Shown one piece after another: positions 1 through 9,035 of a DNA stretch of 64,000 bases (position 1 is its first letter; each line of letters opens with the position of its first letter). Source of the stretch: Mucilaginibacter defluvii. Its GTDB lineage: Bacteria; Bacteroidota; Bacteroidia; Sphingobacteriales; Sphingobacteriaceae. The notes beneath the pieces are model-generated. The model worked only from the letters and a program-made list of their open reading frames with translations. It was not told where the DNA came from and did not search any database. The stretch lies in NCBI RefSeq assembly GCF_039543225.1, contig NZ_BAABJI010000002.1, positions 682,001 through 746,000 of the forward strand, written 5' to 3'. The translations under genes and the position numbers were made by a program.

Positions 1-143
1 TGAATGGTAGCGGCACTGCACTCGAGGCAGGCGGCCCTGCAGGTTACAGCTCAATAAAGGCCCGCTCAGCCGCAACTGCAAACGGCATCAGGGTAACCGT
101 ACCGGCACGGGGCGCGGTATTTGTGGTAGTAAATAAAAAATAG
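1..143 (+). CDS. C-terminal end of an unidentified protein (partial)
   Basis: An open frame enters from the left edge (frame beginning at base 3) and stops at TAG 141-143, giving about 46 residues that end VVVNKK. The fragment is rich in Gly, Ala and Val and looks like the terminal beta-sandwich of a secreted hydrolase. The following gene is a GH5 glucanase, which fits a polysaccharide-degradation context, but the fragment is too short to assign a family. The ORF itself is clear; the function is unknown. Confidence 0.6.
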   Translation, partial: NGSGTALEAGGPAGYSSIKARSAATANGIRVTVPARGAVFVVVNKK

Positions 144-197
144 GATTTAAGCGGATGCAGGCATATTTTCTATGCACGTTATCCCCCACTACTTTTA

Positions 198-1232
198 ATG
201 AAAAAATTATATATCATCCTATCGTCTTTAATTTTATCCGCTTGCGTTTATACGCTTTTCGCAGAAAATTCAGGCGGCAAGAATTCTTTTAATATTATTG
301 ATAAACCAATTGTTAAAGCACCACCGGGTACTCCTGTAGCCATTCATGGCCAACTACATGTAAGCGGGCGATACCTTAAAAACCAGCAAGGCGATAATGC
401 TATGCTAAGGGGACAAAGCTATGGCTGGAGTAATTTTTGGCCACAGTTTTGGAACGCGGATGTGGTTAACTGGATGACTACCGATTTTAAGGTAGATGTA
501 CTGAGGGCCGCCATGGGCGTTGAGTTTTCAGGTGGATATGTAAAAGGCAACCGCGCTGCCCAGGTTAAACTGGTAAAAACGGTTGTAGATGCAGCCATAA
601 AAAACGGCATTTATGTTATTATTGATTTCCATGCCCATGATATTCATACGACCGAAGCGAAGGAGTTTTTTACTGAAATGGCAAAAACGTATGCCGGGTA
701 CCCCAATATAATTTATGAACTGTATAATGAGCCTGACCATGAAACCTGGGATGACGTTAAGGCTTACTCCATAGAAATTATTAAAACGATCAGAAAGTAC
801 GATGCCCACAACGTTATTCTGGTGGGTAATCCTAAATGGGATCAAAGTATTAAAACCGTAGCTAAATCGCCTATCACGGGGTTTAACAATATTATGTATA
901 CAGTGCATTTTTACGCGGCATCACATGGCAAATGGCTGCGCGATGACTGTACATACGCGCTAAATAAGGGCATTCCGATATTTGTATCCGAATGCAACGG
1001 AACCGAAGCTACTGGCAGCGGCCGTATAGACTACAAAGAGTGGCAAGCCTGGTTCACCTATCTGGAAAAGAACCAGATAAGCTGGATAAACTGGTCCATT
1101 TCCGATAAGCGTAACGAACTGTGCTCCATCATTCAGCCAGGAGCCTCTGCCAAGGGTGGCTGGCCTGTTTCACAGCTGACAGAAACAGGTGCTTACATAC
1201 GCGAACGTTTGAGAGAATATAGTACGCGTTAA
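198..1232 (+). CDS. GH5 family endo-glucanase lipoprotein
   Basis: Glycoside hydrolase family 5 protein (344 aa), probably an endo-beta-1,4-glucanase or related beta-glycanase, anchored in the envelope. The N-terminus is a lipoprotein signal with lipobox LSAC at residues 13-16. The (beta/alpha)8-barrel shows the two hallmark glutamates: the acid/base in YELYNEPD (about residue 178) and the nucleophile in FVSECNGTE (about residue 265). Further GH5 signatures are DFHAHD and a late SWINWSISDK. Length is normal for a single-domain GH5 enzyme with no carbohydrate-binding module. It starts 54 bases after the preceding partial gene, so the two could be co-transcribed. Substrate cannot be fixed from sequence alone; cellulose, beta-glucan or mannan are all possible in GH5. 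Confidence 0.9.
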   Translation: MKKLYIILSSLILSACVYTLFAENSGGKNSFNIIDKPIVKAPPGTPVAIHGQLHVSGRYLKNQQGDNAMLRGQSYGWSNFWPQFWNADVVNWMTTDFKVDVLRAAMGVEFSGGYVKGNRAAQVKLVKTVVDAAIKNGIYVIIDFHAHDIHTTEAKEFFTEMAKTYAGYPNIIYELYNEPDHETWDDVKAYSIEIIKTIRKYDAHNVILVGNPKWDQSIKTVAKSPITGFNNIMYTVHFYAASHGKWLRDDCTYALNKGIPIFVSECNGTEATGSGRIDYKEWQAWFTYLEKNQISWINWSISDKRNELCSIIQPGASAKGGWPVSQLTETGAYIRERLREYSTR

Positions 1233-2880
1233 CGTAGCTCTACCTGCATCCGCTTTGAGCTACTATTAATCGCGCGTGCCTGAAAATTCTGCATTATAAC
1301 AATGTAAATGGCAACTGGTATGGACAGATTACAGGTTCAGTCGTCAAAAGAGAGAGAACAATGGCGTTATTTACATGACCGTTTTAATTTTTTAAATCTC
1401 GTTTAAAAACCATCCCGATATGCCAGTAAAGTTGCTGAAATCGTAATGCATATTAAAAAAGCTGAATAAGCCTGTGCGTTTTACAAGCCCCATCGGTAGC
1501 AAGAAAGCTATTATCAATATAGTTGCCAACGGGCACCGTGAACATTCAGGCGCCTAACCCTAGAAAAAGGCGCGAATATCAAGGCACCTGTCTTTTGGTC
1601 TTGATGGCGTAAACAATACCGTATTGCTCAAAGTATTTAAATGACGATAGGTTGCACATGCCTGTTGTTAAATTCGATATATGAGGCAAATCCAACAAGT
1701 AAGGCTATGATCAGCAAGGCTGATATTAGTAAGGGTGCGGGATGCCGTGTATACAGCCAATAACCCCGCTGAAGATACAACTATAAATACCGCAAAATGT
1801 AAAACAGCCGGTAAGATAGATAACTACACGGTCTGGTTCAATTCGCCACTTAGTTTTGAATAAAGATTTGAGGTACATACTATTTAAGTAATTGTAAGCA
1901 ATCTATGCGTACCAAGCAATTGTTTTAGATTGAATACAACACGCCGCTATTCTCGATTTGTTTAAATTGAACAGCGTGAATAATCTCCGGCTCATCAATA
2001 TACTTTACTTACGGATTTATATTTATAACCGATTTTGCCTGCACTTTCATGATTACCCGGCGCCAGCCCGCACCATGCGGTAAGGTGATCTGCAGTATTG
2101 AACCGGCTCATGTCGCTACCGGCTTCGCTTAAGATGATCTGTGCTGATTTACTTGCGATACCAGTTATGCTGTCTAAAAGGCTTCGTGTGAGGCGAAGAT
2201 TAATAAAATAAACAGTTTGCGCTCTTGGCCAACTCCGCCCGCTTGTGTTCATTATGCTCGACCCGAGACCGAGAAAGTGTGGTTCCATCATTCCCCTAAA
2301 AATTTAATTTTAGAATTTCTTTCCGGTTTTGCTTCCAAAAGCGAAACGGACTTAAAGACAGTAACTTTCTTCATGGATAAATGCTCGCAAGCACTATCAG
2401 AAGAGTATCCAAAAAATTTCGGCCACCTCAGCTGGCATTGCTGAACAAATGAATGAGCGTTACCGAGAAATCAATATTGTTCTGCTAAGCAACAAAGTAA
2501 TCAAATTGATATTCAAGGAAATTACTGAGTGAAAAAAATTTAAGAAACTAAACGAACAGGTAAAACTTTACCCGACATTCTTAAGAGACATTATCCTGTT
2601 GGCACGTTTATCCGTGATACTCGTGAATTTAACACTCATAATTGGTAACGGATTAACATCAAGCAAATTTCAGGTGCTCATTGTGGTCTCATATCCCGGA
2701 ATTTCTAATTAAGCCTTAGTTTAAAAGTTGGTAGCAATATTAATTGGGAATACAGCATCTTGATGAACCGTGTACCCACCTATAAAAAGCATTGCGAAAC
2801 AGGGTGTGTCTGCCGCCACTGGGCACCCATTTAACGGAATTTGATAAATAAAACCGGTGAAAATCCACTATTAAATTCCA
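1233..2880. other. Decayed intergenic DNA
   Basis: No intact gene is visible here apart from an IS110 remnant listed separately. Short frames resemble eroded protein tails, for example a plus-strand piece ending DNYTVWFNSPLSFE before TAA at about 1860 and another ending NNTVLLKVFK before TGA at about 1644. They are interrupted by stops in all frames. The stretch reads as a graveyard of inactivated accessory genes left of the damaged tRNA-Ser copy at 3012. Confidence 0.5.
1995..2291 (-). pseudogene. IS110-family transposase remnant
   Basis: A 98-codon minus-strand frame contains the C-terminal transposase_20 signature of IS110/IS116/IS902 elements: SITGIASKSAQIILSEAGSD, then SRFNTADHLTAWCGLAPGN and HESAGK. 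A full IS110 transposase is about 300-400 aa with an N-terminal DEDD catalytic domain; that domain is absent, and the first 35 or so residues of this frame do not look like transposase. The piece is therefore a broken relic and cannot move by itself. Exact ends are not definable. Confidence 0.75.
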
Positions 2881-2917
2881 TGTCGACAGTTAAAAGCAGG
2901 ATAATGTACCGCAGATT
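2881..2917 (-). pseudogene. Integrase 5' remnant
   Basis: This short segment matches the start region of the intact island integrase at about 37109-37146 with only a few base differences. On the minus strand it translates NLRYIILLLTVD, against NLQYIILRVTVD in the intact protein. It lies about 95 bases left of the damaged tRNA-Ser 3' end at 3012, in the same relative order and orientation as integrase and attachment site at 37 kb. It therefore looks like the scar of a related element that once used the same site. Confidence 0.55.
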
Positions 2918-3011
2918 TTTTTGGTTTAAGAATTATAAAATTCTGACAATCAATTTTTTACAATTATTAAAAGACATATAAAAAATTGAATTTTTAGTTT
3001 CGGTTTTTTTA

Positions 3012-3034
3012 GCGGCGAGGGAAGGATTCGAACC
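3012..3034 (-). repeat. Damaged tRNA-Ser 3'-end copy (old att site)
   Basis: The 23 bases match the T-arm and 3' acceptor strand of tRNA-Ser at 37458-37480 with two substitutions (T to C at 3016, G to A at 3023). No tRNA 5' half accompanies it. Partial tRNA 3' ends of this kind are left by integrases that recombine at tRNA genes. It sits beside the integrase scar at 2881, suggesting an older integration event by a related element. Confidence 0.6.
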
Positions 3035-3279
3035 CTGCTTTTAATCCGCTATATTTCAATGTTTTAACAATTCAATATTTTACTACACTCCTAACTACTT
3101 GCTGTTTTTAAAGAGTTCTTAAATCCTTTATTAAATAAAGGTAATTAGTTTGATATGATTGCAAAGTTCGACAAAAAAAACTTTACCCTAAATTTGTAAG
3201 CACCGAGTACAGGTCGGATACTTCTGAAGAATCCCAATCTTATCAAAACATTAGCTTTTATCAGAGCGTTTTTTTGCAC

Positions 3280-3432
3280 CTACTTCAAGAACTGCTTTTT
3301 GAATTTAGTTACCCCTGCCATAGTCCTGCTAATTACCTGCAAGCCCTGTTGCTGCAAAAGTATAGCCGCCGCAAGCCTGTTAGGCCCCGAACCTACTGCA
3401 ACTGCATCATAATCACGTTTCTCGAGCGGCAT
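3280..3432 (-). pseudogene. Truncated FAD-dependent oxidoreductase (phytoene dehydrogenase-like) N-terminus
   Basis: A 50-codon frame opens with a dinucleotide-binding fold start, RDYDAVAVGSGPNRLAAAIL, as in CrtI/phytoene-dehydrogenase-type flavoproteins, which normally run to about 500 aa. The glycine pattern GxGxxG is broken (GSGPNR). After about 35 residues the similarity ends and a stop follows. Its ATG lies 3 bases beyond the stop of the YeiH gene, so it was probably the last gene of that operon before being cut. The remainder is missing towards the att-like relic at 3012. Confidence 0.6.
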
Positions 3433-3434
3433 AT

Positions 3435-4679
3435 TTAAAATAATAAGTAAGCTATAACCAGTGTAATAACCACGTTAAAACCTTGCGACACTAAAAAAGC
3501 ATATACAGGTTTTCGGCTTTCTTTATTTATCAGATCACGAAAATTCGTTTCTAAACCGATGCTGGTAAAGGCCAGCGCAAACCATAATCCCTGCAAATTT
3601 TTAAGGGGCAACTTAACCGGCGCTATAGCATCTCCCGATAGGAAAAATGAAAACAGTACCGAAGCAGCGATAAAGCCGATAACAAATTTGGGAAAGCGGT
3701 CCCATATCACGGCGAGCGTTGGTTTGTTCTCTTTGTCATGAGCGTTTGGATGCTTGGTGTATGTCCAGTAAACAGAAATAGCGAAGGCGGCAACACCCAG
3801 CAATACGTTTTGCGAAAACTTAACAATGGTACTTATTTTAAGCGCTGTTTCGCCTACCAGCGAACCTGATGCTACAACCGCTCCGGTGGTATCAATACTA
3901 CCGCCAAGCCAGGCACCTGTAACTTCCTGAGATAAATCTAACGCTTTGGCGATGTAAGGCATAAACACCATCATAGGTACGGCGGTTATCAGCACCAATG
4001 ATATAACTAATGACAGCTTTTTTGAATCGCCTTTAATAGCGCCCGAAGTGGCTATAGCTGCCGATACCCCGCAAATGGATACCGCACTTGATAGCATCAT
4101 GGTTAACTCATCATCAATTTTAAGGCGCTTGCATATCCAGTAAGAAAAATACCAAACTGAAACCACTACCAGCAAAGCCTGCACCAGTCCAAGCGAACCG
4201 GCCTTCAATATATCCGCAAAAATGATGGTAGTACCTAAAAGCACCAAACCTATTTTCACAAAAAACTCTGATGTAAGCGCGTTTTTAAACCATTGCGGCA
4301 GCTTAAACAGGTTACCTATAAGCAAACCTATTATAAGGCTAAAAATAACAGCTTCAAGATTATAATCTTTAATGGTACTGTTGCCTGCTAAAATAAGCGC
4401 CAATACTGTTAACAGGTATATAAATGGAAATACTTTAAGCGTATTAGCAACAGCCTTTCCGGTTAAAACTGCACCCAATATGGCTATAATATATACAAAA
4501 GCAAACTGCAAGCCTATTTTGAGCAGGTTACCGGTAACCAGTACTTTTGATGTCAGGTCGGCAGAAGTTGCCCAGTTGTACTCGGGCGTTGCAAGTAGTA
4601 CACCGGCCAGCGAGAGGCCGATGATGATGAAGCCTAACAGCACAATGGCCCAATCTTCGGGAATTAAATTTTTACTCAT
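3435..4679 (-). CDS. YeiH/UPF0324-family putative sulfate/sulfite exporter
   Basis: Inner-membrane protein of 414 aa with roughly 10-11 hydrophobic segments, belonging to the YeiH (UPF0324, 'putative sulfate exporter') family. Family signatures are the conserved central stretch MLSSAVSICGVSAAIATSGA and the DTTGAVVASGSL motif. It is the last intact gene of the susC-susD-DoxX series, 38 bases after the third DoxX-like gene. The family is linked to export of oxidised sulfur compounds mostly by annotation and genetics, so the substrate is an inference. Here it is strengthened by a poly-Cys leader at the head of the operon. A second, shorter YeiH protein lies in the island at 25145. Confidence 0.85.
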   Translation of the reverse strand: MSKNLIPEDWAIVLLGFIIIGLSLAGVLLATPEYNWATSADLTSKVLVTGNLLKIGLQFAFVYIIAILGAVLTGKAVANTLKVFPFIYLLTVLALILAGNSTIKDYNLEAVIFSLIIGLLIGNLFKLPQWFKNALTSEFFVKIGLVLLGTTIIFADILKAGSLGLVQALLVVVSVWYFSYWICKRLKIDDELTMMLSSAVSICGVSAAIATSGAIKGDSKKLSLVISLVLITAVPMMVFMPYIAKALDLSQEVTGAWLGGSIDTTGAVVASGSLVGETALKISTIVKFSQNVLLGVAAFAISVYWTYTKHPNAHDKENKPTLAVIWDRFPKFVIGFIAASVLFSFFLSGDAIAPVKLPLKNLQGLWFALAFTSIGLETNFRDLINKESRKPVYAFLVSQGFNVVITLVIAYLLF

Positions 4680-4717
4680 TGTTGTCTTGGGTGATTTTAA
4701 TTTTAATGAAAATATTG

Positions 4718-6241
4718 TTAAGGTATATATGATAAATTTGCATGGCGGCCATTTTTAAGCGGGTATTGCTGATGCGTACGGTCGAGTACTACGTAAATCA
4801 AATCCTTGAACTCGTTTGTCCCCCACAGTATAACCCTGTCTTTTGTCGGTCGACTGTAGTGCAATTCCTGCGTCTGGTCACGGTGCGCTTTATTTTTGTT
4901 GATGAGATGCAGCACATGATTTACGGTATCAGCCTTGTAGTAATAATACTGGCGTCCACCCAGGCCCGATAACTCCCAGGTAATGTTCAAATCGCGTTTG
5001 GCAGGATCGTATTTCTTGTGTTTTTTGGTATCGCCAAAGCGGCGCACATCACCGCGCCAATCGAAATACCATTTGCCATCGTACACCTCATCGTTACGCG
5101 GATAACTGCCTGCCGCGAACATTTCTATCTGCTGCGGACGGTTGTGTACCTTGAAACTAAGCGACGACCATTCTTCAAAGGCCGCATCCTGCCAGCGCTT
5201 TAAATCAAACGGCGAATAAGGCACAACCTTACCGTTTAACTTAAATTCGGTTACATTGTAATACCCTTTGCTGCCTGCTAATCCCGGTGTATTGGGTAGC
5301 TTGTAAAAATCGTTGTGCATATAGCCATAAACTTCAAGTGCGAAAAACAGTATAACGTATACAAAATTGCCGCTCCATTTAACCGCGAGGCGAAGATAGT
5401 TTTGCCATTTTTGTTTGAAAACCGGGTAGTAATGCACCACGCGGGTGTTTACCTGGTTTACAATCAGGTTCCAGATGGCAGGCAAATCATACCACATCAG
5501 AAACAGCGACAGCAACGCCAAACCGGCACTTGGCACCTGCTCGCCAATATCATAAGCATGGTTGGCTACAGCGATATTGCCGAATACCACAAAGGTAATA
5601 GCCGCACCAATGCCCCGTGTTTTGCGGAACAACAGCAAAAAGCCGCCTATAAATTCGGCGAAGCCTAAAAAAAACTCATATTTTGTGGCTACTCCGATGG
5701 CCTCCCAATACAGGCGTTTGGCGAAGAAGTCGATAAATTCGGTATTGTACAGGCCTTCATTGCCTGCGGGCATCTGCATAATAAATATCTTTTTGTAACC
5801 CCAGGCAATGGCAGCGTAAGCCACACGGTAGGTAACCAGTACCCTTACCCAATAGTAAAGCTTATTGTAATCGCGGCTCTTTTTGTCGAGCGATGTCCAG
5901 ATAGCTGCACCTGCTATTGCGATAAGCAGCACAAAGGGCCAGTTCACATAACTTTCGTACCCGAAGAAACCACCTTCGGAGAAGATATTGATGAACTGTG
6001 GGTTATAAAATGCTATCGACTCGTTGATTTCCCGGTAGGTTAAATGCGAGTAATCAATCGTCCATAAAAACTGGTAAAAACCCAGATCTAACGGTATGGC
6101 AAATAAGCCAAAAAAAATGAACGCCACACGAAAAACCACCTTTTCGATACTGGTCCACTCATTAAACTCGTAGGCCGGTTGCTGTATCGTTTTCAGTTTT
6201 TTTTCCTGTGCAACATCAGGTTCGGTAATAACATCAGCCAT
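4718..6241 (-). CDS. DoxX-like membrane protein with C-terminal soluble domain (paralogue 3)
   Basis: 507-aa membrane protein, third of three tandem paralogues. After a polar N-terminus of about 30 residues come about eight hydrophobic segments. The DoxX-like core is seen in the motifs YGYKKIF-QMP, KYEFFLGFAEFIGGFLLLFR and FGNIAVANHAYDIGEQV. The last 190 or so residues form a soluble domain shared by the three paralogues: GSKGYYNVTEFKLNGKVVPY, then RWQDAAFEEW, then YYYYKADTV. DoxX/DoxD relatives include thiosulfate:quinone oxidoreductase subunits, but the soluble domain is not one I recognise. It starts 11 bases from the previous gene, so the genes form one transcription unit. Biochemical role unknown. 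Confidence 0.75.
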   Translation of the reverse strand: MADVITEPDVAQEKKLKTIQQPAYEFNEWTSIEKVVFRVAFIFFGLFAIPLDLGFYQFLWTIDYSHLTYREINESIAFYNPQFINIFSEGGFFGYESYVNWPFVLLIAIAGAAIWTSLDKKSRDYNKLYYWVRVLVTYRVAYAAIAWGYKKIFIMQMPAGNEGLYNTEFIDFFAKRLYWEAIGVATKYEFFLGFAEFIGGFLLLFRKTRGIGAAITFVVFGNIAVANHAYDIGEQVPSAGLALLSLFLMWYDLPAIWNLIVNQVNTRVVHYYPVFKQKWQNYLRLAVKWSGNFVYVILFFALEVYGYMHNDFYKLPNTPGLAGSKGYYNVTEFKLNGKVVPYSPFDLKRWQDAAFEEWSSLSFKVHNRPQQIEMFAAGSYPRNDEVYDGKWYFDWRGDVRRFGDTKKHKKYDPAKRDLNITWELSGLGGRQYYYYKADTVNHVLHLINKNKAHRDQTQELHYSRPTKDRVILWGTNEFKDLIYVVLDRTHQQYPLKNGRHANLSYIP

Positions 6242-6252
6242 GGTAATATTAA

Positions 6253-7665
6253 TTAAGGTTGATAGGTTAGCGCAGCGTGCCTTCCCTCATATAATGGATA
6301 TTTTTTGTCTTGTTTGTCAAGCACCACGTAAATGTTGTTTTGGTACTGGTCAGTACCTGTCAAAATAAATCGTGTTGCCGACGGCCTTTGATAGTGCAGG
6401 TGCAGACGCTCGTTAACATATTTTTTATTTTTGTTGAATAAGGTGAGCGTGTGTTTAACGGTATCGGCCTCGTAATAATAATGCCGCCTGCCGCCTCCGG
6501 TTCCCGCCGATTCATAAGTACGGTCGACATCCTTAAACTGCTTGCCCCGGCCTGCTTCGCCATGTATGTTAAAGGTGTTGAATACGGTGTATGATATGGT
6601 AGACCACCTCTCAAACGTTACATCCTGCCAGCGTAGCGAATCAAGCGAAGAATATGGGATAACCTCGCCATTCACCTTAAACTCGGTTACACGGTAAAAC
6701 CCTTTTGAGTTGGTAAGCCCCGAGCGTGCCGGTACTTTGTAAGAGTCGTGCTCGTAGTTATCGTAATGCAAATAAGCACTCAACACAAAGTATATAGCAA
6801 CGGTAAACCCTTTCAAACCGATACGAATAGCCTTTTGCCAGGGCTTTTTAAACGGGAATTGGTAAATGGTAAGCACTTCATCTTTCTGGTTCACCAACAG
6901 GTTCCAAATTGGCCGTAAATAAGGCCACAGTACAAAAGCGCCTCCCAGCGCGTAAAACGATGCCAGCACATGCACGCCACCATCATACACATGGTTTGAT
7001 ATAGCGATATTGCCAATCATCGCGATAGCCAAAGCGCCACCTAACGCGCGGGTTCCCCTAAAGAACAGCAGCCCCATTACCAGTAATTCGGCGAAGCCTA
7101 AAAATACCTCGTATTTAGGAACTAAACTCAATTGTATCCAGTAAAGTTTTTGTGCCACAAAATCGCCCAGCGGCGTGTTCAGCTGCGTTTCGGCCAGCGG
7201 CGGCATTTGCGAGGGGAATATTTTGGAAAAGGTTAGCCCCTGCAAGCGGGTTATCATGGCGTAGGTAACTGCTACTGTTATAAAGTAATATAACACCCGG
7301 TAATTGGTTGCTTTGTGATCAATAAGCGTCCATACCAAACCGCCTGCAATACCAATTAATAACGCTATGCCCCAATTAACATAACTGGCTAACCCAAATA
7401 TACCGCTCTCTGTTTTTATGGTTGTAAACCGGTAGCCATAACCACCAAGGCCACCCAAATCGCGTATATGAGGGTTAGTCCAGTCGATGTTGAACCATTG
7501 CGTATAATACTCAGGGTCAACAGGTACAGTTAATAGAAAAAAGAAGATAAACAAGATCCTGAAGGCTACCTTTTCGTAGCCTTTCCACACCTTTGCGGGT
7601 GCGGTAGTAATGTTTTGATTTCGCCTGGTTGAAACTTCAGCTTCAAAAACGTCTGCAATTGCCAT
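6253..7665 (-). CDS. DoxX-like membrane protein with C-terminal soluble domain (paralogue 2)
   Basis: 470-aa paralogue of the genes on both sides. It shares the membrane core (KYEVFLGFAELLVMGLLFFR; GNIAISNHVYDGGVHVLAS) and the C-terminal domain (SKGFYRVTEFKVNGEVIPYS; RWQDVTFERWSTISY; GGRRHYYYEADTV). The loop before the core ends KIFPSQMPP, matching the QMP element in the other copies. It starts 3 bases after the preceding paralogue ends, which points to translational coupling. Retention of three diverged copies suggests they are subunits of one membrane complex or handle different redox partners; this is inference. Confidence 0.75.
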   Translation of the reverse strand: MAIADVFEAEVSTRRNQNITTAPAKVWKGYEKVAFRILFIFFFLLTVPVDPEYYTQWFNIDWTNPHIRDLGGLGGYGYRFTTIKTESGIFGLASYVNWGIALLIGIAGGLVWTLIDHKATNYRVLYYFITVAVTYAMITRLQGLTFSKIFPSQMPPLAETQLNTPLGDFVAQKLYWIQLSLVPKYEVFLGFAELLVMGLLFFRGTRALGGALAIAMIGNIAISNHVYDGGVHVLASFYALGGAFVLWPYLRPIWNLLVNQKDEVLTIYQFPFKKPWQKAIRIGLKGFTVAIYFVLSAYLHYDNYEHDSYKVPARSGLTNSKGFYRVTEFKVNGEVIPYSSLDSLRWQDVTFERWSTISYTVFNTFNIHGEAGRGKQFKDVDRTYESAGTGGGRRHYYYEADTVKHTLTLFNKNKKYVNERLHLHYQRPSATRFILTGTDQYQNNIYVVLDKQDKKYPLYEGRHAALTYQP

Positions 7666-7668
7666 AGC

Positions 7669-9003
7669 TTATAGTTTAACTGGTTTACGGCGGCCCTCAA
7701 ACAACATATATTTGCGGGTAATGCGGTTAAGCTCGGCATATACCGAATCCTTTTTCTCGTTAAACCCTTTTAGTATGATGGTTGAATCATTTGGCTGTGT
7801 GTAAGTAAGATTGAATGTTTCTTCAGCGTGATTTTTGTTCTTATTTTTCAGCACGATGGTTTTAGCAACCGTATCATGCGTGTAAGCAAAATACCTGCGG
7901 CCACCCACCCCTGCCGACTCAAAGTTGCGGTCGATATCATTCAAATAATAACCTCCGCCGGTATCGCTGTCGGGTTTAATGGGCTTCGCAATTTTTATGC
8001 TGATGGTAGCCCACTTTTCAAACACCACGTTTTGCCAACGGTTAGGGTCGGTAACGGAGTACGGGATGGTTTCGCCATTCAACTTAAACTGCTTTACATT
8101 ATAGTAGCCGTAGCTACCCTTCAGCCCCGGTGTGCGGGGTAATTTGTAGGGGCCGCTGGTGTAGTTGGCATAAGTACTAAAACCCAATAACACTACAAAC
8201 AGCACAAACGCGGCGCGCAATGCAATACGTACCTTTTTCAGATTATTATCTCTGAAAACCGGCACAAACTTGTTGGCAATGGTGTATTGCTGCTGCACCA
8301 GCAGATTGTACAAACGCGGTACATCATACGCAAACAAAAACAACGCGATAACCACCAGGTAGGCACTGTACACTTGCTCGCCAGCATCATAGGCAAAATT
8401 GGCCGCCAGCACGTTACCGGTAAAACCCAGTATAATACCTGTACCAAAGGTTGTGGTTTGCCTGAAGAAAAGCAGCACGCCGGCCAGTATCTCTACAAAA
8501 CCTAAAAAGGTTTCGTAACCCTGCGTAATGCCGATGGTGTGGAAGTAAATTTTCCAGGCAAAAAAATCGCCGTAATTAGTATGCAGGTTGCTTAACGATG
8601 GGTAAGGCATTTGCAAGGGGAACAGTTTGATTAACCCATACGCAATAATGCCGATAGCCAAACGGTAGCGTAATATCACACGCAACCAGTAGTGCAAAGC
8701 ATCATAGTCCGGCTCACGTTTTTGCACAAATTGCCATACCACGGTACCCATCGCTGCTATTGCGGCGGCTACCAGCCAGTTGCCAAAGCCGGTTATACCG
8801 AAAAACTGCGGCGCGTATTTCGACAGGCTGAACAGCCCATAGAAATTGAGATGCAGCAAATCGGTGCTGAACAGGTGGCGGTAAAACTTCCAGTCGAGCG
8901 GGACAGCCTGTATAATAAAATAGATGAAGAAGAAGCGCAAGGCTGCTTTTTCGTATCTCTTCCACTCGGAAGAACGTCCATTAGATATATTAAAAAAGCT
9001 CAT
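7669..9003 (-). CDS. DoxX-like membrane protein with C-terminal soluble domain (paralogue 1)
   Basis: First of the three DoxX-like paralogues, about 444 aa from the ATG at 9003; a TTG at 9027 would add eight residues but is less likely. The membrane core is recognisable by GLIKLFPLQMP, GYETFLGFVEILAGVLLFFR and NFAYDAGEQVYSAY. The C-terminal domain has GSYGYYNVKQFKLNGETIPY, RWQNVVFEKWATISI and GGRRYFAY. It follows susD by about 30 bases and so belongs to the SusC/SusD operon. That placement argues that this membrane module acts on whatever the outer-membrane pair imports. Confidence 0.75.
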   Translation of the reverse strand: MSFFNISNGRSSEWKRYEKAALRFFFIYFIIQAVPLDWKFYRHLFSTDLLHLNFYGLFSLSKYAPQFFGITGFGNWLVAAAIAAMGTVVWQFVQKREPDYDALHYWLRVILRYRLAIGIIAYGLIKLFPLQMPYPSLSNLHTNYGDFFAWKIYFHTIGITQGYETFLGFVEILAGVLLFFRQTTTFGTGIILGFTGNVLAANFAYDAGEQVYSAYLVVIALFLFAYDVPRLYNLLVQQQYTIANKFVPVFRDNNLKKVRIALRAAFVLFVVLLGFSTYANYTSGPYKLPRTPGLKGSYGYYNVKQFKLNGETIPYSVTDPNRWQNVVFEKWATISIKIAKPIKPDSDTGGGYYLNDIDRNFESAGVGGRRYFAYTHDTVAKTIVLKNKNKNHAEETFNLTYTQPNDSTIILKGFNEKKDSVYAELNRITRKYMLFEGRRKPVKL

Positions 9004-9035
9004 ATAAAATGGGTTTATGGTTATCAATGGATGAT

